In this document: positions 1 through 8,565 of the stretch, in pieces | Position numbering within the stretch: position 1 is the first letter of the stretch | Layout of the letters: every line of letters starts with the position of its first letter | Origin: an uncultured Rhodobacter sp. | GTDB taxonomy: Bacteria; Pseudomonadota; Alphaproteobacteria; Rhodobacterales; Rhodobacteraceae | NCBI GenBank assembly: GCA_945952585.1 | Contig: CAMFII010000003.1 | Location: 124,001 to 188,000 of the forward strand | Direction: 5' to 3' | Length of the DNA: 64,000 bases | Position numbers and translations under genes: made by a program | The notes under the pieces: generated by a model | The model's input: the letters and a program-made list of their open reading frames with translations, nothing else | The model's database searches: none | Told to the model about the DNA's origin: nothing

Positions 1-269
1 GAATGTCGGTCCGTCAGGCGGAAGAGCTGGCCCAGTCAGCTCAGAGCAAGAGTCGTACGGCGCGACCTCGAAAGGAGAGCGCCTCTCAAAAGGATGCCGA
101 CACCTTGGCGCTTGAGGGCGACCTGTCCGCCAATTTGAAGATGGCTGTCCGGATCGAGCACGAGGGCGCGTCGGGCCGCGGGCGGCTGATCGTTGTCTAC
201 AACAATCTGGACGATCTTGATCTTCTTTGCCGCGCTCTTTCGCAGCTACCTCGCGATGGCTCGGTCTGA
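1..269 (+). CDS. parB: ParB chromosome-partitioning protein, 3' end only
   Basis: Last ~88 codons of a gene that begins upstream of the window. The translated end has a basic, Ser/Lys-rich linker followed by a ParB-type C-terminal dimerisation domain (LKMAVRIEHEG, GRGRLIVVYNNLDDLDLLC). ParB is a CTPase clamp that loads on parS sites and spreads to organise origin segregation with ParA. The N-terminal CTPase and helix-turn-helix parts are outside the window. The gene converges on hemW with a 2-nt gap. A near-consensus parS lies about 1.2 kb downstream at 1485-1500, which supports the call. Confidence 0.88.
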   Translation, partial: MSVRQAEELAQSAQSKSRTARPRKESASQKDADTLALEGDLSANLKMAVRIEHEGASGRGRLIVVYNNLDDLDLLCRALSQLPRDGSV

Positions 270-271
270 CG

Positions 272-1492
272 TCACACCAAAAGCTCGCGCAAGACGGCGT
301 TCAGGACCAATCGCCCCTCCTCGGTTGCTGACAGCCATCCGTCCTTGATTTGAAGCTTTCCCATCTCGACCAAGGGAGAAATGCGCTCCATGGGGAGGCC
401 TGCAACGCTAATGCTGGCGGCGCGGCGCAGTTCGACTCCGTCTCGCAACCGCAATCCCATCATCAAGAACTCTTCAAATCTATCGTTGACTGTCAGTATC
501 TCCCTTGCGTTCTCTCCTGAACCGGATGACCTGACGGAATTGAGCCAAGCCGATGGGCTGCTCCATTGGCTTGTAGCGTGGCGTTGTCCGCCTAACGTCA
601 GTCGGCCGTGCGCCCCGGGGCCGACACCGACATAGTCCCCACCTTGCCAGTACACCAGATTGTGCCGTGACTCCTGGCCCGGCGCTGCATGATTTGACAG
701 CTCGTAGGCCGGTAGCCCAGCAGCCTCACATAACTCTTGCGTCACCGAAAAAAGATCGACCGCAAGATCCTCGTCTGGCAAGCCGCGAAGCAGGCCCTTA
801 TGGAATCGCTCCGCGAAGACGGTCCCGTCCTCAATCGTTAGCTGATAAAGGGAAAGGTGGTCGGCTGCGAGCGAAAGCGCCTTGGAGAGTTCGCGGCGCC
901 AATCCGCCAGCGACTGCCCTTGCCGCGCATAGATCAAGTCAAAATTGACCCGGTCAAACACTGCCCGCGCTTTTTCATAGGCCGTGATCGCCTCTTTTGC
1001 GCTGTGCATCCGACCGAGTCTGCGAAGGTCCTCATCGTTGAGGGCCTGAATGCCCATTGAAACTCGGTTCACACCCGCATCGCGGTATCCTTGCAGCCTT
1101 CCGGCCTCTATCGAGGTTGGGTTTGCCTCCAAGGTAATTTCAACGTCATTCGCAAAAGACCAGGCCTGGCGGATTGCCTCGAGGATGCCGTTCACAGTCT
1201 GGGGCTCCATCAACGACGGAGTGCCTCCACCAAAGTAGACCGATCTAACGGTCCTGCCCGGCGTCTCTAGTGCCTGCCTCCCGATATCCCGCTGGTAGGC
1301 AGCCAACCACTCGAGTTGGTCGATCTGGCCGGCTACATGGCTATTGAAATCGCAGTAGGGGCATTTCGAAAGGCAAAACGGCCAATGCACATAAACGGCA
1401 AAACCCCCAGCTTGCCAATCCTCTAAACCATCCGCCACGGCGCCAATCGGGCCGCTCGTCAATTCCTGAAGGGGTTGGGTGGAGCGTTTCAC
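272..1492 (-). CDS. hemW: HemW-like radical SAM heme chaperone
   Basis: About 406 residues. The radical-SAM cluster motif CLSKCPYC (CX3CX2C) sits near residue 40, after an AVYVHWPF lead typical of HemW/HemN-like proteins; an FGGGTPS SAM-binding segment follows. HemW family members are cytoplasmic heme chaperones, long annotated as oxygen-independent coproporphyrinogen oxidases, and they lack the HemN N-terminal extension, as here. The GTG start at 1492 overlaps the rdgB stop by 4 nt (GTGA), so hemW is the third cistron of an rph-rdgB-hemW unit and probably translationally coupled. A parS site covers this junction. A shorter start at an internal codon is possible. Confidence 0.9.
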   Translation of the reverse strand: MKRSTQPLQELTSGPIGAVADGLEDWQAGGFAVYVHWPFCLSKCPYCDFNSHVAGQIDQLEWLAAYQRDIGRQALETPGRTVRSVYFGGGTPSLMEPQTVNGILEAIRQAWSFANDVEITLEANPTSIEAGRLQGYRDAGVNRVSMGIQALNDEDLRRLGRMHSAKEAITAYEKARAVFDRVNFDLIYARQGQSLADWRRELSKALSLAADHLSLYQLTIEDGTVFAERFHKGLLRGLPDEDLAVDLFSVTQELCEAAGLPAYELSNHAAPGQESRHNLVYWQGGDYVGVGPGAHGRLTLGGQRHATSQWSSPSAWLNSVRSSGSGENAREILTVNDRFEEFLMMGLRLRDGVELRRAASISVAGLPMERISPLVEMGKLQIKDGWLSATEEGRLVLNAVLRELLV

Positions 1493-1500
1493 GTGAAACA
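1485..1500. promoter_or_regulatory. parS: parS site (ParB-binding palindrome)
   Basis: The 16-mer cGTTTCACGTGAAACa matches the widely conserved bacterial parS (TGTTTCACGTGAAACA) at 15 of 16 positions, and its 14-bp core is a perfect palindrome. It lies inside the 4-nt overlap between rdgB and hemW, so it is read as coding sequence at the rdgB 3' end and the hemW start. It is about 1.2 kb from the parB stop. No other copy was seen by eye in the window. Confidence 0.9.
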
Positions 1501-2112
1501 GCCCCCGACGAACTTGCGGAATGCCTCGGCGCGATGGCTGATTTTGTTCTTCTCCCAGCGATCAATTTCTCCGAATGTCTGGTCAAAGCCATCTGGCTGA
1601 AAGATCGGATCAAAGCCGTGACCCTGGTCCCCGCGCATTGGCCATACGATTTGGCCGCCAATTTGTCCTTGAAAAACAGCATCATAGCCGTCGGGCCAAG
1701 CAAGAACGAGCGTACAGACGAACCGCGCGGTCCAAGGTTTCGGCGCTCGCTTCGAAAGAAGCTCCTCATGTACGCGGGTCATCGCCATGACGAAGTCTCG
1801 CCCATTTGGCGTCTCGGCCCAATCTGCTGTCCAAACGCCGGGAGCACCACCGAGGGCATCGACCTCAAGCCCGCTGTCGTCGGCCAGCGCTGGAAGCCCC
1901 GCGGCAGATGCAGCCGCGTGGGCCTTGATCCTGGCGTTTCCGACAAAGGTCGATTCCGTCTCCGCCGGTTCCGGAAGACCCAATTCCCCGGCAGAGATCA
2001 CGGTGACGGAGAAAGGCTCAAGAAGCTTCGCGATCTCTTCCAACTTCCCCTTGTTGTGAGTCGCAATTACCAGCCTGTCGCCGGAAAACCGTCTCACCGG
2101 AGCTGCACTCAT
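1489..2112 (-). CDS. rdgB: dITP/XTP pyrophosphatase (RdgB/HAM1 family)
   Basis: 207 residues, the usual length for the family. It starts [20 protein letters not shown]; the N-terminal nucleotide-binding [10 protein letters not shown], the FVGNARIKA segment and the [11 protein letters not shown] motif are all present, with a C-terminal [10 protein letters not shown]. The enzyme hydrolyses non-canonical purine triphosphates (dITP, XTP) to monophosphates, cleaning the nucleotide pool. The ATG at 2112 overlaps the rph stop by 4 nt (ATGA), which fixes this start over a longer open frame reaching 2334. It sits between rph and hemW in one transcription unit. Confidence 0.95.
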   Translation of the reverse strand: MSAAPVRRFSGDRLVIATHNKGKLEEIAKLLEPFSVTVISAGELGLPEPAETESTFVGNARIKAHAAASAAGLPALADDSGLEVDALGGAPGVWTADWAETPNGRDFVMAMTRVHEELLSKRAPKPWTARFVCTLVLAWPDGYDAVFQGQIGGQIVWPMRGDQGHGFDPIFQPDGFDQTFGEIDRWEKNKISHRAEAFRKFVGGCFT

Positions 2113-2822
2113 GCGAGCGCGGCCTTCTGCGCTTCGACAAGCGTAGCAGCGCCCGCTTCTGCCAGATCGAGTAGTTGAGTCATTTCCTCGCGGGAGAATG
2201 TCGCCCCCTCCGCCGACATCTGCACTTCGATCAAGCGGCCCCGGCCGGTGACAACGAAATTCCCGTCGGTTCCGGCGGTGCTGTCTTCCGCATAGTCGAG
2301 ATCCGCCACTGCCTGGCCCGCATAAATCCCGCAAGACAGCGCAACGACGTGATCCATGATCGGATCAGAAACAAGCACACCACTCTTGAGCATGCGGTTG
2401 ACCGCAAGCCGCAGCGCAACCCAACCGCCAGTGATCGAGGCGCAGCGCGTTCCACCGTCGGCCTGGATGACATCGCAATCGACCACGATCTGCCGCTCTC
2501 CCAGGGCGACGCGGTCGACTCCGGCGCGCAAAGAACGACCGATCAGGCGTTGGATCTCTTGCGTCCGACCCGACTGCTTGCCGGCAGCAGCCTCTCGGCG
2601 GTTGCGCGTATTCGTGGCGCGCGGCAGCATCCCATATTCGGCGGTGACCCATCCAAGGCCGGTATTCTTCAGAAACGGAGGAGCCTTCTCCTCGAGCGAC
2701 GCGGTGCAAAGAACATGAGTATCGCCAACCTTGATAAGGCAACTACCTTCCGCATGCTTCACAACGCCAGTCTCGATCGAAACCGGACGCAGTTCATTCA
2801 GCTTTCTGCCAGAGGGCCGCAT
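2109..2822 (-). CDS. rph: Ribonuclease PH
   Basis: 237 residues, full family length. It begins [20 protein letters not shown] and shows the RNase PH core: [10 protein letters not shown], the Arg-rich [20 protein letters not shown] loop, and the phosphate and metal-binding region [14 protein letters not shown]. It is a phosphorolytic 3' exoribonuclease that trims tRNA 3' ends. The open frame continues upstream to 3614, but that part is antisense to hrcA and has no family similarity, so the ATG at 2822 is chosen. It is the first gene of rph-rdgB-hemW and is divergent from hrcA. Confidence 0.95.
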   Translation of the reverse strand: MRPSGRKLNELRPVSIETGVVKHAEGSCLIKVGDTHVLCTASLEEKAPPFLKNTGLGWVTAEYGMLPRATNTRNRREAAAGKQSGRTQEIQRLIGRSLRAGVDRVALGERQIVVDCDVIQADGGTRCASITGGWVALRLAVNRMLKSGVLVSDPIMDHVVALSCGIYAGQAVADLDYAEDSTAGTDGNFVVTGRGRLIEVQMSAEGATFSREEMTQLLDLAEAGAATLVEAQKAALA

Positions 2823-2850
2823 CTTGGGATCCTTGTAAAATGACGGGGCC

Positions 2851-2878
2851 AATATCCGCGCCGCCTGCCGCGATGCAA
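2851..2878 (-). promoter_or_regulatory. Candidate promoter for rph-rdgB-hemW
   Basis: Read on the minus strand: TTGCAT, 16 nt, GATATT, ending about 30 nt before the rph start codon. It fits a loose sigma-70 pattern with a one-short spacer. This is inference from pattern only. Confidence 0.25.
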
Positions 2879-2939
2879 CCCCGATTGACTCCACATATCG
2901 CCTCTTTCCAACGTCGCAGCGAATGCCCAGATTGATGCC

Positions 2940-4004
2940 ATGAACGACAACCCTCGCATTCTTGCCGAAATGAGCGATCGCTCGCGCGAAGTCTTTCGCC
3001 GGGTGGTCGAGGGCTATCTGGCCTCGGGCGATCCGGTCGGGTCGCGCAGTCTGACCCGCATCATGAACGAAAAGGTCAGCGCGGCGACAATCCGCAATGT
3101 GATGCAGGATCTGGAGTTCCTCGGTCTCCTCGACAGTCCACATGTTTCCGCGGGCCGTGTTCCCACCCAGCTTGGGCTCAGGATGTTCGTCGACGGGTTG
3201 CTCGAAATCGGCGAAGTGGCGCCAAAGGATCGCGAACGGATCGAGGCCTCGCTTGGCAGCAACAGTTCGGATGTCACGTCCATCCTTGATCGGGTCGGCG
3301 CTGCGCTGTCCGGCATCACGCGCGGCGCTAGCCTTGTCCTGGCGCCAAAACGCGAGGCTCCGATCCGTCATGTCGAATTCGTAAGTCTGGCGCCGGATCG
3401 GGCTCTGGTTGTGCTGGTCTTCGCGGATGGGGCTGTCGAAAACCGGGTCTTCGCCCCGCCGCCGGGGCATACGCCCTCCTCGATGCGCGAAGCGGCCAAT
3501 TTCCTGAACGCCCTCGCCGGCGGGCGGACGTTCTCTGACATCCGCAGCTCGGTTGGACAGGAAATCGAGCGGCGCCGGCAAGAGATTGACGCGCTTGCCC
3601 AACAGCTGGTGCAAAGCGGCCTCGCTGTGTGGGAAAACAGCGGCGACCGGCGCGAGCGGCTGATTGTGCGCGGCAGTTCGAATCTGCTCGGCACCCCCGG
3701 CGCAGAAGCCGACGTTGATCGCATCCGCAGCCTTTTCGATGACCTTGAGCGCAAGCGCGACATCGCCGAATTCCTCGAACTCGCGGAAGAGGGCGAAGGT
3801 GTGCGCATTTTTATCGGTTCCGAGAACAAGCTTTTCTCACTTTCGGGTTCCAGTCTGGTCGTCTCTCCCTATATGAACGCTGACCGTAAGATCGTGGGTG
3901 CCGTAGGGGTGATCGGACCGACCCGTCTCAATTATGGGCGAATCGTTCCGATCGTCGATTACACGGCGCAACTGGTGGGAAAGCTCGTTTCCGACCGGGG
4001 TTGA
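2940..4004 (+). CDS. hrcA: HrcA heat-inducible transcription repressor
   Basis: 354 residues. N-terminal winged helix ([20 protein letters not shown], then [27 protein letters not shown]), followed by the HrcA-specific dimerisation and GAF-like region ending near [23 protein letters not shown]. HrcA represses chaperone operons by binding the CIRCE inverted repeat, with GroEL as co-regulator. It is 13 nt upstream of grpE, the standard arrangement. No CIRCE (TTAGCACTC-N9-GAGTGCTAA) is visible in the 117-nt hrcA/rph intergenic region, so autoregulation at this locus is not supported. Confidence 0.96.
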   Translation: MNDNPRILAEMSDRSREVFRRVVEGYLASGDPVGSRSLTRIMNEKVSAATIRNVMQDLEFLGLLDSPHVSAGRVPTQLGLRMFVDGLLEIGEVAPKDRERIEASLGSNSSDVTSILDRVGAALSGITRGASLVLAPKREAPIRHVEFVSLAPDRALVVLVFADGAVENRVFAPPPGHTPSSMREAANFLNALAGGRTFSDIRSSVGQEIERRRQEIDALAQQLVQSGLAVWENSGDRRERLIVRGSSNLLGTPGAEADVDRIRSLFDDLERKRDIAEFLELAEEGEGVRIFIGSENKLFSLSGSSLVVSPYMNADRKIVGAVGVIGPTRLNYGRIVPIVDYTAQLVGKLVSDRG

Positions 4005-4017
4005 AGGATGAAGGACG

Positions 4018-4572
4018 ATGACTGAACAGAAAGCAGCCGCAGAACAAATTCTGGCGGAGGACCTCGTCGAAGAGGTCTCGGATGCCAGCGCGGCCGGTAT
4101 CGAGCTGGAACTCGAAAAGGCTCTCGCCGAGCGCGATGAATACAAGGACCGCTTCATGCGCGCCCTTGCCGACGCCGAAAATTCGCGCAAGCGCGGCGAA
4201 CGGGATCGGCGCGAGGCCGAACAGTATGGCGCATCGCGTCTCGCCCGAGATCTGCTGCCCGTCTATGACAACCTTCGGCGGGCTCTTGATGCCGCAACCG
4301 AGGAGCACCGCGTGCAGGCCTCCGCCCTGATCGAGGGTGTAGAGCTGACCCTGCGCGAGTTGACCAATGTCATGCAGAAGCACGGCATCACTCCGATCTC
4401 ACCCGCAAACGGGGATGCGTTTGACCCGCAACTGCATCAGGCGATGTTCGAAGCCCCGGTTCCGGGGACGAAAGCTGGACAGATCATCCAGGTGATGACC
4501 GAGGGTTTCCTGCTGCACGACCGCCTTTTGCGCCCCGCGCAGGTCGGCGTTTCGTCCATGCCGGCATCCTGA
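4018..4572 (+). CDS. grpE: GrpE nucleotide-exchange factor for DnaK
   Basis: 184 residues. A long N-terminal coiled coil (ELEKALAERDEYKDRFMRALADAEN) leads to the conserved RDLLPVYDNLRRAL segment and the C-terminal beta-wing (FDPQLHQAMFE and VMTEGFLLHDRLLRPAQVGV). GrpE releases ADP from DnaK. It is the second gene of hrcA-grpE, and the start ATG directly follows the hrcA stop by 13 nt. It converges on mutS. A GC-rich hairpin follows at 4595-4629. Confidence 0.96.
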   Translation: MTEQKAAAEQILAEDLVEEVSDASAAGIELELEKALAERDEYKDRFMRALADAENSRKRGERDRREAEQYGASRLARDLLPVYDNLRRALDAATEEHRVQASALIEGVELTLRELTNVMQKHGITPISPANGDAFDPQLHQAMFEAPVPGTKAGQIIQVMTEGFLLHDRLLRPAQVGVSSMPAS

Positions 4573-4594
4573 CAAGGACTTTTTCTTCCGGTAG

Positions 4595-4629
4595 CGCGCC
4601 CGCACTGGCCGAGGTGCGCTGCTGGCGCG
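4595..4629. terminator. Candidate hairpin between convergent grpE and mutS
   Basis: CGCGCC-CGCAC pairs with GTGCG and, after a 5-nt bulge, GGCGCG; the loop is 8 nt. There is no long T run on either side, so it may be a weak or Rho-assisted bidirectional end. Confidence 0.35.
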
Positions 4630-4647
4630 ACCTGAAATTTTGCCCGA

Positions 4648-7311
4648 TCAGACCTTAAGCAAGCCTTTCAGCTCGTAGATCGTGCGCAACGCATCCAGGG
4701 GACTCATCTCGTCCGGATGTATCCCCCGAAGCCTTGCCTCGACCTCTGACGGCGCAGCTTGTCTGGCGGGTGCGGCTGGGGCCTGAGGCGCCGCCCGAAA
4801 AAGAGGAAGATCGTCGATCAGGGTCTGCGGCCGAGCACCGCCCTGGCGTTCGCCGGATTCCAGCGCCTCGAGAACCACCTTAGCCCGGTCGACGACGCTG
4901 GACGGAAGGCCCGCCAATCGCGCCACCTGTACGCCATAACTGCGGTCGGCCGCCCCCTTTTTTACCTCGTGAAGGAAGATGACGTCGCCTTCCCACTCCT
5001 TCACCGTGACGGTTGCGTTCTCCACGCCCTCAAGCTTGCCGGCAAGCGCCGTCATTTCGTGATAATGGGTGGCAAAGAGGGCGCGGCATCGATTGACCCC
5101 CTGCAGATGCTCCAAGGTTGCCCAGGCAATCGACAAGCCATCATAAGTTGCGGTGCCTCGACCGATCTCGTCCAGGATGACCAGAGAGCGATCGTCTGCC
5201 TGGTTCAGGATCGCTGCCGTCTCGACCATTTCGACCATGAAGGTCGATCGACCTCGCGCAAGGTCGTCGGCAGCGCCGACCCGGCTGAAAAGCTGGCTGA
5301 CCAGCCCGATCCGGGCGGCACGCGCCGGAACGAAGCTTCCGGCTTGGGCCAACAATGCAATCAGCGCGTTCTGACGCAGGAACGTCGACTTGCCCGCCAT
5401 GTTTGGCCCGGTCAGAAGCCAGATCGCCGGAACGTCACCGTCGGTCAGGGCGCAGTCATTCGCGACGAAGGCACCACCTCCCTGCCGCCTCAGCGCCCGC
5501 TCCACAACCGGATGCCGCCCTGCCTCGACCGCAAAGGCGCGGCTGTCGTCGACATGCGGTTCAGTCCAGTCCTCGGCCGCCGCAAGATCTGCAAAAGCTG
5601 CGGCAAGATCGACCTCTGCCAGCGCGCGTGCGGCCGCAAAGATCGCAACCGACGCATCCAGAACAGCGCCCTTCAGGCTGTCATAGAGACGCTTTTCAAT
5701 TTCCAGAGCGTGGTTCCCGGCATTCAGAATCCGGGTTTCAAGCTCGGAAAGCTCGACCGTGGTGAACCGCACCTGATTGGCCGTGGTCTGCCGATGGATG
5801 AAGCGTTCCGAAAGGGGCGGCGACAGCATCCGCGACGCGTGGGTGTCCGTGGTCTCGATGAAATAGCCCAGCACATTGTTGTGCTTTATCTTCAGGCTCG
5901 GCACGCCCGCCAGCGCGGCATACTCCGTCTGCATTGCGGCGATCACACCCCGACCCTCGTCACGCAGCTTTCGCGTCTCGTCCAGTTCGGCCTCATAGCC
6001 AGCCGCGATGAATCCGCCATCCCGGGCCAGAAGGGGCGGTTCGGCCACCAGCGCAGCATCAAGCAGGCTTACGACAACCTCATGGCCAACAAGATCCCGG
6101 GCGGCTCCGGCCAGGAGCGGTGGCGCCTCGGCCAGCAGAACGGCGATCTCACCCGATCGTTCCAGCCCGGCACGGATCGCCGCTAGGTCCCGGGGGCCGC
6201 CGCGATCCAGGGCCAGGCGGGACAAGGCGCGGTCGATATCCGGTACGCGTCGCAAGGCCTCGCGCAGATCCGCGCGCAAACGGCCCTGATCCAGCAAGAA
6301 CCGGACCGACTCCAGCCGGCCATGGATCACGTCCAATTCGCAGGATGGGCTCGAAAGCCGGCGCTCCAACAGCCGCGCGCCCGCGGCCGTTACGGTTCGG
6401 TCGATCGCCGCCAGCAGCGAGCCCTCGCGCCCGCCGGACAGTGCCGACGTGATCTCGAGGTTCCGGCGCGTCGCCGCATCCAGCTGCATCGCCCCGGTGG
6501 CAAGTTCCCGCACTGGCGGGCGAAGCAACGGCAGCTTGCCACGCTGGGTCAGATCCAGATAGTCGACGATAGCGCCGAGCGCGGCAAGTTCCGCCCGGTC
6601 GAACCGACCAAAGGCATCAAGCGTCCCGACACCGTAAAGCGCGCAAAGCCGTCGCTCTGCCGCGGCGCTGTCGAATCCAGCCCGCGGCCGAACGGTAAGC
6701 GCCGCACCCGCCTCCGCGACCAGCCCGGTCCAATCGTGTTCCCGCGCTTCGCTCACCAGAACCTCGCGCGGGGCGAGGCGCGCCAGTTCCGGCGCCAGCC
6801 GCACGGCGGGGCAGGGCATCACCCGCACTTCCCCCGTCGAGATATCAACCCAAGCCAGGGCAGACTCGTCTCTGACTTCGCTGAAAGCCGCAAGGTAGTT
6901 GTGCCGCCGCGCCTCCAGCAGGCTGTCTTCGGTCAGGGTGCCGGGCGTCACCAGCCGCACGACATCGCGTTTGACGACGGCTTTGTAGCCGCGCTTCTTC
7001 GCCTCGGCCGGATCCTCGAGCTGTTCGGCGATGGCCACGCGGAACCCTTTGCGGATCAGGGTCAGAAGATAGCCCTCGGCCGAATGGACCGGAACGCCGC
7101 ACATGGCGATGTCTTCGCCCAGGTGCTTGCCGCGTTTGGTCAGCGCGATGTCCAGCGCCTCGCTGGCCGCGATCGCGTCATCAAAGAACATCTCGTAGAA
7201 GTCGCCCATCCGATAGAACAAGAGCGCGCCGGGATTCTGCGCCTTGATCTCCAGATACTGCGCCATCATCGGCGTAACGCCGTCGTCGCTCACCGATCTT
7301 CCCCCGGACAT
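4648..7311 (-). CDS. mutS: DNA mismatch repair protein MutS
   Basis: 887 residues, normal length. The mismatch-recognition motif GDFYEMFFDDA (Phe-X-Glu) is near residue 40. The C-terminal ATPase has Walker A GPNMAGKST, the STFMVEM segment, Walker B LVILDEIGRGT and the ATHYHE switch. A short C-terminal dimerisation tail ends the protein (LDALRTIYELKGLLKV). It recognises base mispairs and small loops after replication. It is single in its orientation here, convergent with grpE and divergent from the PfkB kinase. Start ATG at 7311; an in-frame GTG six codons in is an alternative. Confidence 0.97.
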   Translation of the reverse strand: MSGGRSVSDDGVTPMMAQYLEIKAQNPGALLFYRMGDFYEMFFDDAIAASEALDIALTKRGKHLGEDIAMCGVPVHSAEGYLLTLIRKGFRVAIAEQLEDPAEAKKRGYKAVVKRDVVRLVTPGTLTEDSLLEARRHNYLAAFSEVRDESALAWVDISTGEVRVMPCPAVRLAPELARLAPREVLVSEAREHDWTGLVAEAGAALTVRPRAGFDSAAAERRLCALYGVGTLDAFGRFDRAELAALGAIVDYLDLTQRGKLPLLRPPVRELATGAMQLDAATRRNLEITSALSGGREGSLLAAIDRTVTAAGARLLERRLSSPSCELDVIHGRLESVRFLLDQGRLRADLREALRRVPDIDRALSRLALDRGGPRDLAAIRAGLERSGEIAVLLAEAPPLLAGAARDLVGHEVVVSLLDAALVAEPPLLARDGGFIAAGYEAELDETRKLRDEGRGVIAAMQTEYAALAGVPSLKIKHNNVLGYFIETTDTHASRMLSPPLSERFIHRQTTANQVRFTTVELSELETRILNAGNHALEIEKRLYDSLKGAVLDASVAIFAAARALAEVDLAAAFADLAAAEDWTEPHVDDSRAFAVEAGRHPVVERALRRQGGGAFVANDCALTDGDVPAIWLLTGPNMAGKSTFLRQNALIALLAQAGSFVPARAARIGLVSQLFSRVGAADDLARGRSTFMVEMVETAAILNQADDRSLVILDEIGRGTATYDGLSIAWATLEHLQGVNRCRALFATHYHEMTALAGKLEGVENATVTVKEWEGDVIFLHEVKKGAADRSYGVQVARLAGLPSSVVDRAKVVLEALESGERQGGARPQTLIDDLPLFRAAPQAPAAPARQAAPSEVEARLRGIHPDEMSPLDALRTIYELKGLLKV

Positions 7312-7433
7312 TTCGCGTGACCGGGGCTGACCCTAACGAACCCGTCAGACGGCTGAAAGCGGCAAATCGGGCTTTGCCGCGGCACCAAGGCCCGGCTAGA
7401 TCATTCGAACGGGAAGTAGGGGAGGCAAACGCG

Positions 7434-8300
7434 ATGGCAGTCTGGAATCTCGGGTCGATCAACATCGACCATGTCTATCAGGTGCCGCGCTTGCCCGCGC
7501 CCGGCGAGACGCTGGGCGCCCGGGATTATTCAAGTGGGCTTGGCGGAAAGGGAGGCAACCAGTCAGTCGCCTCTGCCAGGGGCGGGGCGCTTACCCACCA
7601 TATCGGCGCCGTCGGACCGGAAGGGCGATGGGCGCGCGATCTGCTTTCCGACTACGGGGTCGATGTCAGCCATGTGCGTATCGCCGAAGTCGCTTCGGGC
7701 CATGCCATCATCTATGTCGATCCGGCGGCCGAAAACGTGATCGTCACATTTGCCGGTGCCAACCATACGGCAGACGCCGCGAACGTCGCGGCTGCACTGC
7801 AGACGGCGAAGGCCGGCGATACGCTGCTTCTCCAGAACGAAACGACAGCACAGGCCGAAGCCGCACGTCTTGGCCGGGAACGCCGCTTGCGCGTGATCTA
7901 CTCCGCCGCACCGTTCCAGGTCGAGGCGGTGAGAGCGGTTCTGCCACATTCGCCGATCCTGGTGATGAACGCGGGCGAAGCGGCAGAGCTGCGGGCCGCC
8001 TTCGGGGAAATGCCGGACCGAGAGATGATCGTAACGCTTGGATCGAAGGGAGCGGAATGGCTTGTGCCCGGGGACGAGCCGCTTTTCATGCCCGCCTTCA
8101 AGGTCACGCCTGTCGACACGACCGGCGCGGGCGATTGTTTCATCGGAACCCTCGCCGCCTCGCTTGATCTCGGGCTGGACAGGCCCGCCGCGATGCGCCG
8201 CGCCGTAGCCGCAGCCGCGATCCAGGTGACGAGGCACGGCGCTGCCCAGGCCATGCCCTCGCAAGCCGAAGTCGACGCCTTCCTCGCCGTGCGGTCCTGA
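7434..8300 (+). CDS. PfkB-family carbohydrate kinase (ribokinase-like)
   Basis: 288 residues. N-terminal GSINIDHVYQVPRLPAPGET and the GGKGGNQSVA sugar-binding signature match the ribokinase subgroup; the second PfkB signature DTTGAGDCFIG contains the anion hole and catalytic Asp. It is likely to phosphorylate ribose or a related sugar or nucleoside. The ATG at 7434 is chosen because AGGGGAGG lies about 9 nt upstream and the fold begins at once; the open frame upstream to 7317 lacks similarity. No rbs transport genes lie nearby, so the substrate is open. Confidence 0.85.
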   Translation: MAVWNLGSINIDHVYQVPRLPAPGETLGARDYSSGLGGKGGNQSVASARGGALTHHIGAVGPEGRWARDLLSDYGVDVSHVRIAEVASGHAIIYVDPAAENVIVTFAGANHTADAANVAAALQTAKAGDTLLLQNETTAQAEAARLGRERRLRVIYSAAPFQVEAVRAVLPHSPILVMNAGEAAELRAAFGEMPDREMIVTLGSKGAEWLVPGDEPLFMPAFKVTPVDTTGAGDCFIGTLAASLDLGLDRPAAMRRAVAAAAIQVTRHGAAQAMPSQAEVDAFLAVRS

Positions 8301-8565
8301 TCCTTTGTCATTTGACGACCAGCACCCCTCATGTCAGGCCGAGCGGGCACGATCCGGTCGAGATCTGCAGGCCCTACTCTGGCTCCTTTGTCGTGGGGCT
8401 GCCGCCGGCCGTTTCAGGCCGGGGCCACCTTGAACGGCAGGCCAGCGGAGTCCTTGCGTCGCTCTATTCCGGGGATCGTCGGCTCTGGATTGAACAAGGG
8501 ATGGACTGGGCCGATACTGCGATCACAGGCACACGGAACGTCCGGTGCCGAACCGCGGCGGTCCC

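Noticed and set aside
2109..3614. 501-residue version of RNase PH
   Set aside because: The extra N-terminal part is antisense to hrcA and unlike the family; the ATG at 2822 gives exact family length.
4759..6186. 475-codon plus-strand frame inside mutS
   Set aside because: Antisense of mutS, no RBS, no recognisable domain.
8301..8565. Possible small gene between the PfkB kinase and AI-2E protein (frame 8312-8569)
   Set aside because: No RBS, no recognisable similarity, and it would overlap the likely start of the next gene; treated as intergenic. No tRNA or hairpin seen.
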